The notes beneath the pieces are model-generated. The model worked only from the letters and a program-made list of their open reading frames with translations. It ran no database searches and was not told where the DNA came from. Both the position numbers and the translations under genes were made by a program. Positions 35,201 to 42,539 of a stretch of 64,000 nt of DNA are shown piece by piece. Origin of the DNA: Branchiostoma floridae (lineage: Eukaryota; Chordata; Leptocardii; Amphioxiformes; Branchiostomatidae); contig NC_049983.1 in NCBI RefSeq assembly GCF_000003815.2, forward strand, positions 28,067,891 through 28,131,890. The letters are read 5' to 3'. Each line of letters begins with the position of its first letter. Within the stretch, counting starts at the first letter, position 1.

Positions 35201-36602
35201 CTGATGAGATCTGTTTTAGTCCGCCATCGACGAGTGCCCAGTCCGTGCCCGGAGAGGATTCGTTCTTGTACGTTCCAGTTCTGTAGTAGATCTGGTCGTT
35301 ACCGTTCACTCCCCAAACACCTGATGGACCAACCGACACGAACTTCAGCTCTCCGTCAGTTTGTTGCCATCCGGTTCCTACATTTGTAGAAAAAAATGGA
35401 TCCTCTGAATTGTGTCATGACCAACCAGCATGTCTCAACAGTAATTGTCACATGCAGGTCATTTGATGTTAAATATGACTATGATTAATCCCGTACATGA
35501 GTCAGTTTCTTAAGTAGTGACAAACCAGGATTGCGTGTACAAAGTACAATCAACATGGAATGTACCTTGAAGTGGTCAGTTAAGTCATTAAATCCATTGA
35601 TGAATTTCTTTACCTAAATCATTAGTATGAAGTATGCCAGTTTAACACTCTATGTCCTTCCAAAAACAATTACTTAAGCAGCTGGATACGAATTCAATTG
35701 GACTCGGTCAGATGGTTCAGGCAGAGCCACTTCATTTTGTCAGTGACACGGACGAAAGGAAGTGGATGTCGTATTTAAAAGAAAAGGTCATTTTAAAACT
35801 GCTGGTATTTCAGTGCCGTATTTTCTGCTAATATTGTCGCTATTATGTCATGATAACTTGGACATATTGTTGTTTAATTTAATACAGAACAATTGGCCTT
35901 TGCAAAAGGAGTGTTCTATTTATGTCAGAACTAATATCTACATGTAACTGTTAGAGGCTTCTTTGAAAACCGCCAGTTATACACCATTTCGTTCCGAGTC
36001 CGAGAGCTAGCTATTGGTTCCCATGAAAATCATATGTTTACACATGACTTATCAACAAATGAAGTTCTAGATCTTCTGCAATACGAGACAAACTACTAGG
36101 GCCTTCATCTAACCTGTGATTTGTCCGAGTTGACTCTACCTCCACCCACCTGCCTTCCCATCATGCATTGCTTCCTGACCTCCACCCACCCGCCTACCCA
36201 TAATGCAGTGTTTCCTAACCTCCACCCAATGCCGTCCCATCATGCACTAGTGATTTCCTTACCTCCACCCAGGGCATGTTTTCAGTCGGCTTCCATAAAG
36301 CCAAATTAAAAACACGTATCGCCATTTGGCATGGAGCATAATCGGAAACGCTATCATAATCATAGTTTTCCTAGGCTTGGATGTTGACAATTCTAAGCTA
36401 CTTAAACAGTAATGCTGACTATATTAGAACGTCTGAAATTATCACGGGAAAAATCTTACCTTGNNNNNNNNNNNNNNNNNNNNNNNNNNNNNNNNNNNNN
36501 NNNNNNNNNNNNNNNNNNNNNNNNNNNNNNNNNNNNNNNNNNNNNNNNNNNNNNNNNNNNNNNGACCAGCAGCCCCACGGGTACGGACAGTGACGGGTCC
36601 AT
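20218..36602 (-). CDS. Tectonin-EGF(13)-FN3-ZP transmembrane protein (27 exons; spans one gap)
   Basis: Minus-strand gene assembled by eye. Exons, high to low coordinate: 36602-36460 (contains the 100-N gap), 35377-35147, 31685-31530, 31424-31194, 30930-30787, thirteen EGF exons of 123 bp between 29890 and 26547, FN3 26301-26035, ZP exons 25681-25500, 24169-23997, 23416-23314, 23075-22936, 22391-22283 and 21384-21186, membrane exon 20725-20588 and last exon 20288-20218 ending in TAG. All introns are GT-AG and every phase joins. Approximate residues: signal region 1-47, tectonin 48-301, EGF 302-834, FN3 835-923, ZP 924-1225, membrane helix near 1230-1255, tail to about 1294. Each family is extracellular: tectonin propellers bind glycans or lipid A, cbEGF rods bind calcium, and ZP modules polymerise after release at a furin-type site. 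Weakest link: the join between tectonin and EGF exons, because reading through that donor gives an immediate TAG, so a shorter secreted tectonin form or two genes is possible. Confidence 0.75.
20289..20587 (-). other. Intron between transmembrane and tail exons
   Basis: No feature beyond the splice sites. Confidence 0.7.
20588..20725 (-). CDS. Transmembrane exon
   Basis: This 138-bp phase 1-1 exon encodes [16 protein letters not shown], then [14 protein letters not shown] and [16 protein letters not shown]. This is one hydrophobic helix of about 22-24 residues with small-residue GxxxG-like spacing, followed by a basic stop-transfer cluster, giving a type I topology. The acceptor is CCCCAG and the donor GTCAGT. 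Confidence 0.88.
21070..21228. repeat. 108-bp tandem duplication of the end of ZP exon 6
   Basis: 21178-21227 (exon end, donor and intron start) is repeated at 21070-21119. The second copy keeps a GTAGCT donor and gains an AG (CTCACCCAG) upstream, forming a potential 34-nt microexon that would break frame. Confidence 0.8.
21186..21384 (-). CDS. ZP-C exon 6 with furin-type cleavage site
   Basis: This 199-bp exon (phase 0 in, phase 1 out) opens [19 protein letters not shown] and SQGC, the final cysteine set of a ten-cysteine ZP module. It continues [11 protein letters not shown], a consensus proprotein-convertase site that in ZP proteins releases the ectodomain, and ends in a hydrophilic linker ([12 protein letters not shown]). 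The donor is GTAGCT. A partial duplicate of the end of this exon lies at 21077-21125. Confidence 0.9.
21640..22275. repeat. Intronic minisatellite, about 40-48-bp unit
   Basis: About 15 units of CTGACAGCTAGCCCTGCCAC, then CACCACTGACTCCCTATTGG with an optional CCGACCAATG extension. The array ends within about 8 bp of the donor of ZP exon 5 (22283). Confidence 0.95.
22283..22391 (-). CDS. ZP-C exon 5
   Basis: This 109-bp exon (phase 2 in, phase 0 out) starts [17 protein letters not shown] and ends [14 protein letters not shown], the ZP-C cysteine and the FxF strand that precedes the VYIHC motif. The acceptor is CCTGTAG and the donor GTAAAATAG. Confidence 0.86.
22405..22800. repeat. Intronic tandem repeat, about 95-120-bp unit
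   Basis: Three to four irregular units with CAGAATAATGATTTACTGGC, CAGCCTGGCTGATGCGTT and CACCTATAACGTTAGGAGAG. It occupies the intron between ZP exons 4 and 5. Confidence 0.9.
22936..23075 (-). CDS. ZP-C exon 4
   Basis: This 140-bp exon (phase 0 in, phase 2 out) encodes [32 protein letters not shown] and SIIQDG. The cysteine-x-ATPS motif followed by an IIQDG turn is characteristic of ZP-C (uromodulin-like). The donor is GTACGT. Confidence 0.88.
23314..23416 (-). CDS. ZP linker exon 3
   Basis: This 103-bp exon (phase 2 in, phase 0 out) encodes [20 protein letters not shown] and [14 protein letters not shown]. It matches the stretch between ZP-N and ZP-C that carries the conserved YP dipeptide. 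The acceptor is TTTTAG and the donor GTCTGC. Confidence 0.83.
23570..24060. repeat. Exon-derived minisatellite, mostly 67-bp unit
   Basis: Eight copies of the end of ZP exon 2, each with GGAGACGGGATG(T/C)TGTA and a minus-strand donor (GTAAGT, GTAGGT or GTGAGT). Most units also contain CTCACAG, acceptor-like, before GGGAGGG. Two units are shortened (GGGACCACG). Confidence 0.93.
23997..24169 (-). CDS. ZP-N exon 2
   Basis: This 173-bp exon (phase 0 in, phase 2 out) reads [18 protein letters not shown] and ends [15 protein letters not shown] to NIPSPR. It supplies the fourth ZP-N cysteine in the RCEF motif. I chose the first available GTAAGT donor, because reading past it meets TAA at once. Seven more copies of this exon end with its donor follow in tandem. 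Confidence 0.85.
24640..24745 (-). mobile_element. Partial SINE (tail) in intron
   Basis: Shares GAGGAGAGCCACACxTCGAG and the following segment with the SINE at 17515-17841. The tRNA-like head is missing. Confidence 0.6.
24790..25499. repeat. Minisatellite, 51-52-bp unit, carrying repeated splice donors
   Basis: Thirteen units of CATCTACTGACAGTAGACC followed by (G/A)TGTCTATTCTCC and ATTTTCCAGAAGCCTACT. On the gene's strand ten units contain GATGTGAGTAGG, the same context as the genuine donor at 25500/25499. Three units carry GATGCTGGTAGCC instead and recur about every 155 bp, a three-unit higher-order period. Confidence 0.95.
25500..25681 (-). CDS. ZP-N exon 1
   Basis: This 182-bp exon (phase 1 in, phase 0 out) opens [19 protein letters not shown] and contains DASCGATV and LQDCGTIQD, the first three cysteines of a ZP-N half. 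The donor is GTGAGTAGG directly after the GAT codon. The tandem array at 24790-25499 begins at this donor. Confidence 0.88.
26035..26301 (-). CDS. Fibronectin type III exon
   Basis: This 267-bp phase 1-1 exon of 89 residues starts [18 protein letters not shown] and ends GTETT. Conserved FN3 positions are visible: the B-strand tryptophan (LSW), the C-strand YRLRYRPAG, and the F-strand [15 protein letters not shown] with its tyrosine corner. The acceptor is CCGCAG and the donor GTTGGT. It sits between the EGF rod and the ZP module and probably acts as a rigid spacer or ligand contact. Confidence 0.9.
26547..29890 (-). CDS. Array of 13 calcium-binding EGF exons, each exactly 123 bp
   Basis: Exons in transcript order: 29890-29768, 29633-29511, 29359-29237, 29106-28984, 28832-28710, 28558-28436, 28308-28186, 28028-27906, 27754-27632, 27479-27357, 27205-27083, 26931-26809 and 26669-26547. 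All are phase 1-1 and 41 codons long. The repeat opens DVDEC, has six cysteines and contains [10 protein letters not shown], which fits the Asp/Asn hydroxylation consensus of cbEGF domains, then [12 protein letters not shown]. The two exons ending with A before the donor give NVDEC in the next repeat, still compatible with calcium binding. The outermost copies (first, twelfth, thirteenth) are more divergent than the inner ones, whose introns are also nearly identical. Likely role: a calcium-stiffened rod that spaces the tectonin head from the membrane-proximal part. Confidence 0.92.
29891..30786 (-). other. Intron between tectonin and EGF exons
   Basis: No exon or polyadenylation signal was recognised. 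This is the only place where the single-gene model could be split into two genes. Confidence 0.55.
30787..30930 (-). CDS. Tectonin exon d (sixth propeller repeat)
   Basis: This 144-bp phase 1-1 exon encodes [19 protein letters not shown], then [15 protein letters not shown] and LGQTT. The acceptor is ATTGCAG and the donor GTTAGA. Reading through the donor gives one glycine and then TAG, so retention of the intron would end the protein here as a secreted tectonin lectin. In phase it joins the first EGF exon, giving an aspartate followed by VDEC. No AATAAA was noticed on the minus strand before the first EGF exon. Confidence 0.78.
31194..31424 (-). CDS. Tectonin exon c (two propeller repeats)
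   Basis: This 231-bp phase 1-1 exon encodes [32 protein letters not shown], then [17 protein letters not shown] and [15 protein letters not shown]. It has the same length and repeat arrangement as exon a. The acceptor is CATACAG and the donor GTAGGC. Confidence 0.85.
31530..31685 (-). CDS. Tectonin exon b (one propeller repeat)
   Basis: This 156-bp phase 1-1 exon (52 residues) contains [19 protein letters not shown], then [17 protein letters not shown] and ends NPAG. The acceptor is CTTTAG and the donor GTGAGAC. It is the counterpart of exon d and joins exon c in phase to continue the propeller. Confidence 0.82.
31972..32662 (+). mobile_element. Penelope-like element remnant (GIY-YIG) inside inverted repeats
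   Basis: Arms 31972-32159 and 32472-32662 are inverted repeats of about 190 bp. The 310-bp centre encodes, with stops and shifts, [16 protein letters not shown], then ETYIEES, then [12 protein letters not shown] and [17 protein letters not shown]. This is the order of a Penelope-like GIY-YIG endonuclease end, with the YIG glycine replaced by glutamate. The element lies in the intron between tectonin exons a and b. Confidence 0.75.
32690..33040. repeat. Interspersed repeat, partial copy of the 50.6-52.0 kb TIR family
   Basis: Shares GCAGTTCCAxxxCAAGC, GCTAGGGGG, AGCATGTCCAG and the AGACACACA end with 51590-51940. A shorter relative is at 41230-41400. Confidence 0.7.
33153..34105. mobile_element. 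Foldback-type element with palindromic subrepeats
   Basis: The left arm (33200-33305) and right arm (33790-33892) are inverted repeats sharing GGATATCCAGAACACGTCGC and flanking sequence, around a centre of about 480 bp. Both arms consist of repeated AAGCGCTTTTAGGATAGAAG-like units. 33153-33180 is a perfect 28-bp palindrome. No transposase frame is seen. Confidence 0.75.
34106..34869. other. Intron sequence, nothing recognised
   Basis: AT-rich, no repeat match seen. Confidence 0.5.
34870..35100. mobile_element. Second, partial copy of the foldback element
   Basis: CGCGAGGTCGAACCAAATAT and the following sequence match the centre of the 33-34 kb element. It is followed by AAGCGCTTTTAG units with a second perfect 28-bp palindrome at 35056-35083, ending about 45 bp before tectonin exon a's donor side. 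Confidence 0.75.
35147..35377 (-). CDS. Tectonin exon a (two propeller repeats)
   Basis: This 231-bp phase 1-1 exon encodes 77 residues with two tectonin repeats: [17 protein letters not shown], then [15 protein letters not shown], then [17 protein letters not shown] and [15 protein letters not shown]. The W-x(n)-VWGVN-x-ND-x-I-x-R-x-G pattern is the tectonin (tachylectin-1, fish-egg lectin) signature. The acceptor is TGTAG and the donor is GTCAGT. It matches exon c (31194-31424) in length and sequence, showing a module duplication. Confidence 0.85.
35378..36459 (-). other. First intron, with pseudo-exon fragment and a short tandem repeat
   Basis: 36060-36135 resembles 30731-30808 (end of tectonin exon d plus donor flank). 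36137-36275 holds about three units of CCTCCACCCACCxGCCTxCC. The rest is unremarkable. Confidence 0.6.
36460..36602 (-). CDS. Exon 1: start codon and signal-peptide start, interrupted by gap
   Basis: ATG at 36602-36600 sits in a good context (A at -3 region, G at +4) and is followed by [13 protein letters not shown] before the reading frame enters the 100-N gap, which looks like a hydrophobic leader. On the other side of the gap the sequence resumes as CAAG followed by GTAAGATT, a good donor at 36459/36458. If the exon ends in phase 1 it joins the first tectonin exon exactly. The leader's hydrophobic core and cleavage site lie inside the gap. A sequence resembling an acceptor lies just before the ATG, so a 5' untranslated exon may exist upstream. 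Confidence 0.5.
36464..36563. other. Assembly gap (100 N, unknown size) inside exon 1
   Basis: Run of exactly 100 N flanked by the signal-peptide start and a donor. Confidence 1.
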
Positions 36603-37084
36603 TCTGCGATAAAAGTCATCAGGAAGTTAGATCATAACCCGACACACGTGCCGCCATTCCATTCTTTCTACACGTTCAACTAAAGCATTCTTCGGTGTGA
36701 GCAACAAGCGGTTAGGAAGATGTTCATATTCAGTAAAAGCAGTAAGTACAAGTAGGTTGCTAGTACCTTGTGCACCGCAGCATGTTTGCTAATTACTACT
36801 AACCCTTAAGCTGCTGGATTTTCAGCTCAGTACACGCTTCTAGTGCTGCAGTTTCCAGAGAAACTCTCTTAGATTGTGAACCAGCTCATGGCGTAATCGA
36901 AAAAGCGCGAGCCATAAAGCAAACGGTACAAAATAGAAGCCAGATAACAACACCTAACAAAACGTAAAAAAATATCCGGAGCGGAATATCTGCTTGGAGT
37001 GTAGTCGCTGTGCATCATGATCACCTTTGTTTTCTCTTGGTCATTAGCAATTGCAACTTTGTAACAAGTAACAGGCTTAATGAT
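36603..37084. other. Upstream region of the tectonin-EGF-ZP gene
   Basis: No TATA-like element or CpG cluster could be assigned. It ends where the LINE begins. Confidence 0.4.
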
Positions 37085-37136
37085 GTACAGTTTAGTAATG
37101 GTATGACACATGAGGAAGATACCTGTAGCTCACCCG

Positions 37137-37740
37137 GAGAGAATATAAAGGTAAGAACTACAGTAGTACAGGAAACTCCTCTGAGACCTGACGGAAAGAC
37201 CCTGTTGATAGGTGACTCAAACGTGCGACGATTAGAGACTCTGAGTTACTTCAACACAGACACAGAAGGGTACAAGACAGATAGCCAGCTTGGGATTTCT
37301 GCATTCTCATGTGCAAAAATTGAAACTATAGTATCTAAGCTATCCATTCTGCTATCCGTAGGGACTAAAAAAAAGCAAGTAGTTATACATGCTGGAACAA
37401 ACAACCTCGGAACGGACTCGATAGAAGTAATTATGGCTAAATACAAGATGTTTATGAGGAAGTGAAGAGATGTCAACCAGAATGTCAGGTAGTATTTGCA
37501 AGCCTGCTTCCCAGACTAGACAGCAAAGAGAAGAATGACAAGGCTATGCAAGTGAACTGGGAGCTACAGCAACTTGTCAGCCAGCTATATGGTGCCAGGT
37601 ATATAGACTGCACAGACCGGTTTATGGTAGAAGGTCTGGTAGATGCTAGCCTATTTAACACTGATGGTTTACATGTCAATAAAGAGGGCACTGAAATCTG
37701 GGCTTCATTTATGTTAGATAAGAGGCATACACAGTCACAA
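37137..37740 (+). pseudogene. LINE ORF1 esterase-like domain (frameshifted)
   Basis: The open frame stops at 37465 and continues in another frame from 37462, a single-base shift inside the domain. GDSNVRR is the nucleophile block, HAGTNNL the oxyanion block and DGLHVNKEG the Asp-x-x-His block. CR1/L2-type elements are known to encode such an esterase in ORF1. Confidence 0.75.
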
Positions 37741-37904
37741 TAGTGTATCATATGGAGCTACTGGTATCCATTTCAGAGAGAACAAGCATTCTGGACAGAA
37801 ATGTCAGGTATGCGGGGTACAAGGACACAGTGTGAGAGTATGCAGACATAGACCATAATGCTTTACATGTGGACAATATGGCCACAAGTCTTAAGTACTG
37901 TAAC

Positions 37905-39973
37905 CTTGTGTACATGATTTTGCTAATTATTTTGAAGAACTTTTCAATAAGTCAGAAGAGAAATACAGCCGAGAGTAATGCCAATAATATGAGTAAACAT
38001 TTTGATCACTTGGTTTGTAATACTGATCAGTATGTTCACAGCATAGATGAAGAAATATCTGAGGAGGATATTTTTGACAATGTCAAGAATCTCAAAGCAG
38101 GCAAAGCACCTGGCATGGACAAACTATTACCAGAGTTTTTTCATGAGAGTATTGCAATTTTGTTACCATACCTAAAAATGTTATTCAATAAATGTTTCAC
38201 GCTTGGTGTCATTCCAAAACAATGGGCAGTAGGTGTTACTCAACCATTATTCAAATCTGGAAACAAAGATGAGGTGGGGAATTATAGAAGAATTACTCTC
38301 TTATCAGTATTTGGCAATTTTTTTCTTGCAATCCTGGGGAAAAGATTGAATAATTGGGGTCAGGCTGAAGAAAAACTAGTGGAATCGCAAATGGGGTTTA
38401 GGAAGGGTTATGGTGTTTTAGATAATTTGTTCTGTCTAAATGCTATGGTGCATAAATATTTATCAATGGTGGACGTTTCTATTGCGCATTTGTTGATTTT
38501 TCCAAGGCCTTCGATAGTGTTAATAGAGGGTATTTGTGGATGAAATTAATAAATGGGGGAGTAAGTGGTAAATGGATTAACTAGTTAAATCACTATATGC
38601 CGAAGTAAAATCCTGTGTCAGACTGAAGAGTGAGATGAGTGAGGTATTTACATGTAATAGATGGGTAAGACAGGGGTGTATATCACCCCCCTACTTCTTT
38701 GCCTTCTTTATAAGTGACTTAGATGATTATTTTTCACAAAGTGGTTGTAGAGGTATACAAGTAGATGATGTTGAAATTGTAAGCTTAATGTTCTCGGATG
38801 GTCTAGCCTTGTGTGCCGACTCAATAGTAGATATTGTGAAAAATGGCAGATGACAGTAAATTTAGTTAAGACTAAAGTGATAGGTTTTAGGAATGGAGGT
38901 AAGTTAAGGCAGTCGGGGAGATGGTTCTATGGTGGAAAGAAAGTTGAAGTGGTAAACACGAGTACTTGGGTATAACCATCTCTTCTAGAGGAAACGTATA
39001 GGGCTCAGGGCACTCTTGCATCACAGGCATCCAAAGCAATTTTCATACTCAAGAAGAGGATTCACAAGTTTGGTGTATTATCCCCAGAGTTAGTCTTTAA
39101 ATTGTTTGATACTATTTTGCCTATTATGATGTATGGGTGCGAAATTTGGGGGTTCCATCCGTGTAAACAACTAGAAATAGTACACAATAAATTTTGTAAG
39201 TATTATCTAGGAGTTAGACATAATGCTTCAAATATAGCAGTTAGAGGAGAATTAGGGAGACATCCTCTTTATATACAGAGACAAATTAGAATTATTAAAT
39301 TTTGGGTAAAAGTGTTAGAGATGAATGAGAACAGATATACAAGGAGATGCTACAAACTACTATACGAGCTTGACCAGGTGGACAGGAAGTCCTGGTTAAG
39401 CCAGGTAAAGCAGCCGCTGTTTTCTCATGGTCTGCAAGAAGCATGGTATGGCCAACGGGTAAGTAATAAGGAAGCATTTTTTGAGGTCTTTAAAAAAAGG
39501 TCCAAACTACAGGCAACTCAAAAATGGAACTATGAGATTGAAAACACTAATAGGCTAGAAACATATTGCATAATCAAAGACAGATTTGTGACAGAAAAGT
39601 ATCTGAGCGTTATCAATGTTTTTAACCACAGCAAAGCACTAGCACAGCTGAGATGTGCATCACATGGGCTGATCATAGAACCAGGTCATACTATGTTGAC
39701 AGACAAGATAGATTATGTCCACTATGTGAGAAGGGCATCATTGAAAATGAATATCACTTTGTAATGGAATGCCCATTTTCACAGAGTCTGAGAATACAAC
39801 ACCTGCCCAAATACTACGCCACACGACCGGACCCTCACACGTTCAATGAATTAATGTCAGGTCCCACTATAACTTTGATTAGACAGCTAGGAAAGTTTAT
39901 TTACAATGCCTTCACCTTAAGAGACAAACATATCAATGACCAACAACTCTTTCTGTCGTCCTTGTCTACTTAA
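37905..39973 (+). pseudogene. LINE reverse transcriptase (multiple frameshifts, YADD lost)
   Basis: Segments at 37905-38543, 38480-38590, 38635-38853, 39102-39764 and 39653-39973 follow each other in shifting frames. The polymerase box reads FSDG instead of F/Y-A-D-D, so catalysis would be lost even without the frameshifts. The C-terminal CCHC-like zinc region is intact in sequence. Confidence 0.85.
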
Positions 39974-40345
39974 CCTTTGTCCTCCATACTTTATGGATGA
40001 TTTATTTTGTGTTGATGTGCAATTACTTCCAATTGACGTACTAAATGCGAGGACTAATCCTTGTGTGGTTTTTGTTTCTTGTGATTTATTTATTCATTTG
40101 AAATAGTTGTTGTATTTTCCACATAAGTTCATGTCCTTGTCAGGTTTTATGATTTCACTTTTGTTCATGAAGTTGTACATTTATTTTAATATAACTATGA
40201 TTTTGGTTCTGCTCTTATATTGATCATATTTTCATTTTAACTTATGTACAATTGGTAGCTTTATTTTATTGATTTCATTGTTGAGTGTATGTATATGTCT
40301 ATGTTACATTGCTATGGCCCATTGGCGACAGAGAGCAAATAAAGA

Positions 40346-41601
40346 TCATCACTTCACATCGCCAAAGTTTAAAAGGTTAAACTGTGCATCAGTGCAGAAA
40401 AACCCGCCTCGTCGTGTTTAAAACCAACAGCCCTCAGGCGCCCGGCCCAAAGTAGCTATATCGCACGCGCCCTGGCACGCGTACGCACGCGCGCGAACAA
40501 GTAAACATGTCAGGACTCTACAGAATTCTTCCGACATAACATATCCCTGAGACACGTCAAATCCCTGTGATCCTAGAAATATGAAAACAGAACATGCACC
40601 GTACAAAATGTCCCACCCTTTTTGGCTCCGACCTCTTTGAAAGAAAAGTCTTATGTCATGCCCACACTTTTAACCGCAAACATCAGGGGTCGATAAGCTT
40701 TCGCCGCCGGGCATGTTCTCAGCGACACGTCTCCTACTTCTACACGGCTGAACCATGCTTTACGCTGTGGGTGCACAAAAGTTACTGACTGACAGTAGCA
40801 CACAGAAGTTCCATTCCATTTTGTACAAAAGTCTGAAAGGAATTTGTAAGGCTCTTTTCTACTAGACGGCGAGCCAAGCGATCCAAGTTGAGCAATCAAG
40901 GGGGAACCAAAATTACTTAAGTGACCAAATTAAATATTCTGCACGTGGTATGAGGTATTATTTAGAAGACAGAGAAACATACAGAACATAAAAAAAAAAA
41001 CATTTTTTATCTATGACATTCGCTGCGCGACCTGTCAAATGTTTAGTCCTCAGAAGTCAAAGTAGTGGAAAGGGGTGTAAGACATTGCAGTGGGCAAAAA
41101 TGAAAATACAACTGCATTTGCATAATACGTTTTCAAAGTCTACAAAACAAGCAAATTAACAAATAAATGAGAGTGAAAAGAGCTCAAAGTTTTCTGCCTT
41201 TGAAAACTCCCAACAATACAGTACTGAACCTTGCCAAGAACGCGACATATAAAAACTGGAAGCCTATCTACAGTACCAGGGTACACCGCTAGGGGGCCAT
41301 AATCTAATCATTTTTCTTGATTTTTCAACACCTATCGGCATATCAACTGCCATAAAGATTCATCGAGTTATGGTAACTAGACAAAAACGCAAGCGCATCA
41401 ACAGCCGAAAACAAGGGTGGTCTATGACCGTGTTACAAAGTATTTGGTAACATGTTAGTTTGGTACGTACATGTGACAACACAAAGGTAGCATAACAAAG
41501 TAATCACATATTCCAGATTAAAAAAGAAAAGCATTGACTATATCTCAATACGCCGACGGCCAATTATTTTGAGAGCCAACATCTCCTTTGCTCAAATAGA
41601 T
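40346..41601. other. No gene seen; alternating CG/CA tract and a repeat fragment
   Basis: 40460-40500 contains ACGCGTACGCACGCGCGCG, an alternating purine-pyrimidine tract. 41230-41400 is a diverged copy of the TIR-family repeat (CGCTAGGGGGCC). Confidence 0.55.
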
Positions 41602-42417
41602 NNNNNNNNNNNNNNNNNNNNNNNNNNNNNNNNNNNNNNNNNNNNNNNNNNNNNNNNNNNNNNNNNNNNNNNNNNNNNNNNNNNNNNNNNNNNNNNNNNN
41701 NNNNNNNNNNNNNNNNNNNNNNNNNNNNNNNNNNNNNNNNNNNNNNNNNNNNNNNNNNNNNNNNNNNNNNNNNNNNNNNNNNNNNNNNNNNNNNNNNNNN
41801 NNNNNNNNNNNNNNNNNNNNNNNNNNNNNNNNNNNNNNNNNNNNNNNNNNNNNNNNNNNNNNNNNNNNNNNNNNNNNNNNNNNNNNNNNNNNNNNNNNNN
41901 NNNNNNNNNNNNNNNNNNNNNNNNNNNNNNNNNNNNNNNNNNNNNNNNNNNNNNNNNNNNNNNNNNNNNNNNNNNNNNNNNNNNNNNNNNNNNNNNNNNN
42001 NNNNNNNNNNNNNNNNNNNNNNNNNNNNNNNNNNNNNNNNNNNNNNNNNNNNNNNNNNNNNNNNNNNNNNNNNNNNNNNNNNNNNNNNNNNNNNNNNNNN
42101 NNNNNNNNNNNNNNNNNNNNNNNNNNNNNNNNNNNNNNNNNNNNNNNNNNNNNNNNNNNNNNNNNNNNNNNNNNNNNNNNNNNNNNNNNNNNNNNNNNNN
42201 NNNNNNNNNNNNNNNNNNNNNNNNNNNNNNNNNNNNNNNNNNNNNNNNNNNNNNNNNNNNNNNNNNNNNNNNNNNNNNNNNNNNNNNNNNNNNNNNNNNN
42301 NNNNNNNNNNNNNNNNNNNNNNNNNNNNNNNNNNNNNNNNNNNNNNNNNNNNNNNNNNNNNNNNNNNNNNNNNNNNNNNNNNNNNNNNNNNNNNNNNNNN
42401 NNNNNNNNNNNNNNNNN
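41602..42417. other. Assembly gap (816 N)
   Basis: Run of N. Confidence 1.
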
Positions 42418-42539
42418 GTGTATGTGGCACTGTTAATTTGAATTAAAAAAACTTGAGTGCGGTGCGATATTGTCCTTGTCTGTCCAAAAGCAAATAGAAA
42501 AAAAGAAAAAAAAGCCATGACGCGTCCTGCAAAGCCGAC

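Larger units (their letters stand above)
37085..40345 (+). mobile_element. Degenerate non-LTR retrotransposon (esterase-CCHC ORF1 joined to RT)
   Basis: Plus-strand order: an SGNH-esterase-like region (LLIGDSNVRRL, VVIHAGTNNL and TDGLHVNKEG, the Ser, Asn and Asp/His blocks), two CCHC knuckles (CQVCGVQGHSVRVC, and a second broken by a 1-base shift), then at once the RT N-terminal region (DFANYFEELFN), NLKAGKAPGMDKLLPEFF, FVDFSKAFDSVNR, VRQGCISPP, LMFSDGLALCAD where YADD is expected, and a C-terminal zinc motif (CPLCEKGIIENEYHFVMEC). The APE endonuclease is missing. Several frameshifts and stops make it inactive. The 3' untranslated part ends near AAATAAAGATCATCACTTC. Confidence 0.88.

Noticed and set aside
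40460-40500. Alternating CG/CA tract considered as a Z-DNA or promoter element
   Set aside because: Too short and isolated to assign a function; mentioned only as composition.
41564-42518. Open frames of about 290-308 codons
   Set aside because: Again made of N; no real coding sequence at either edge.
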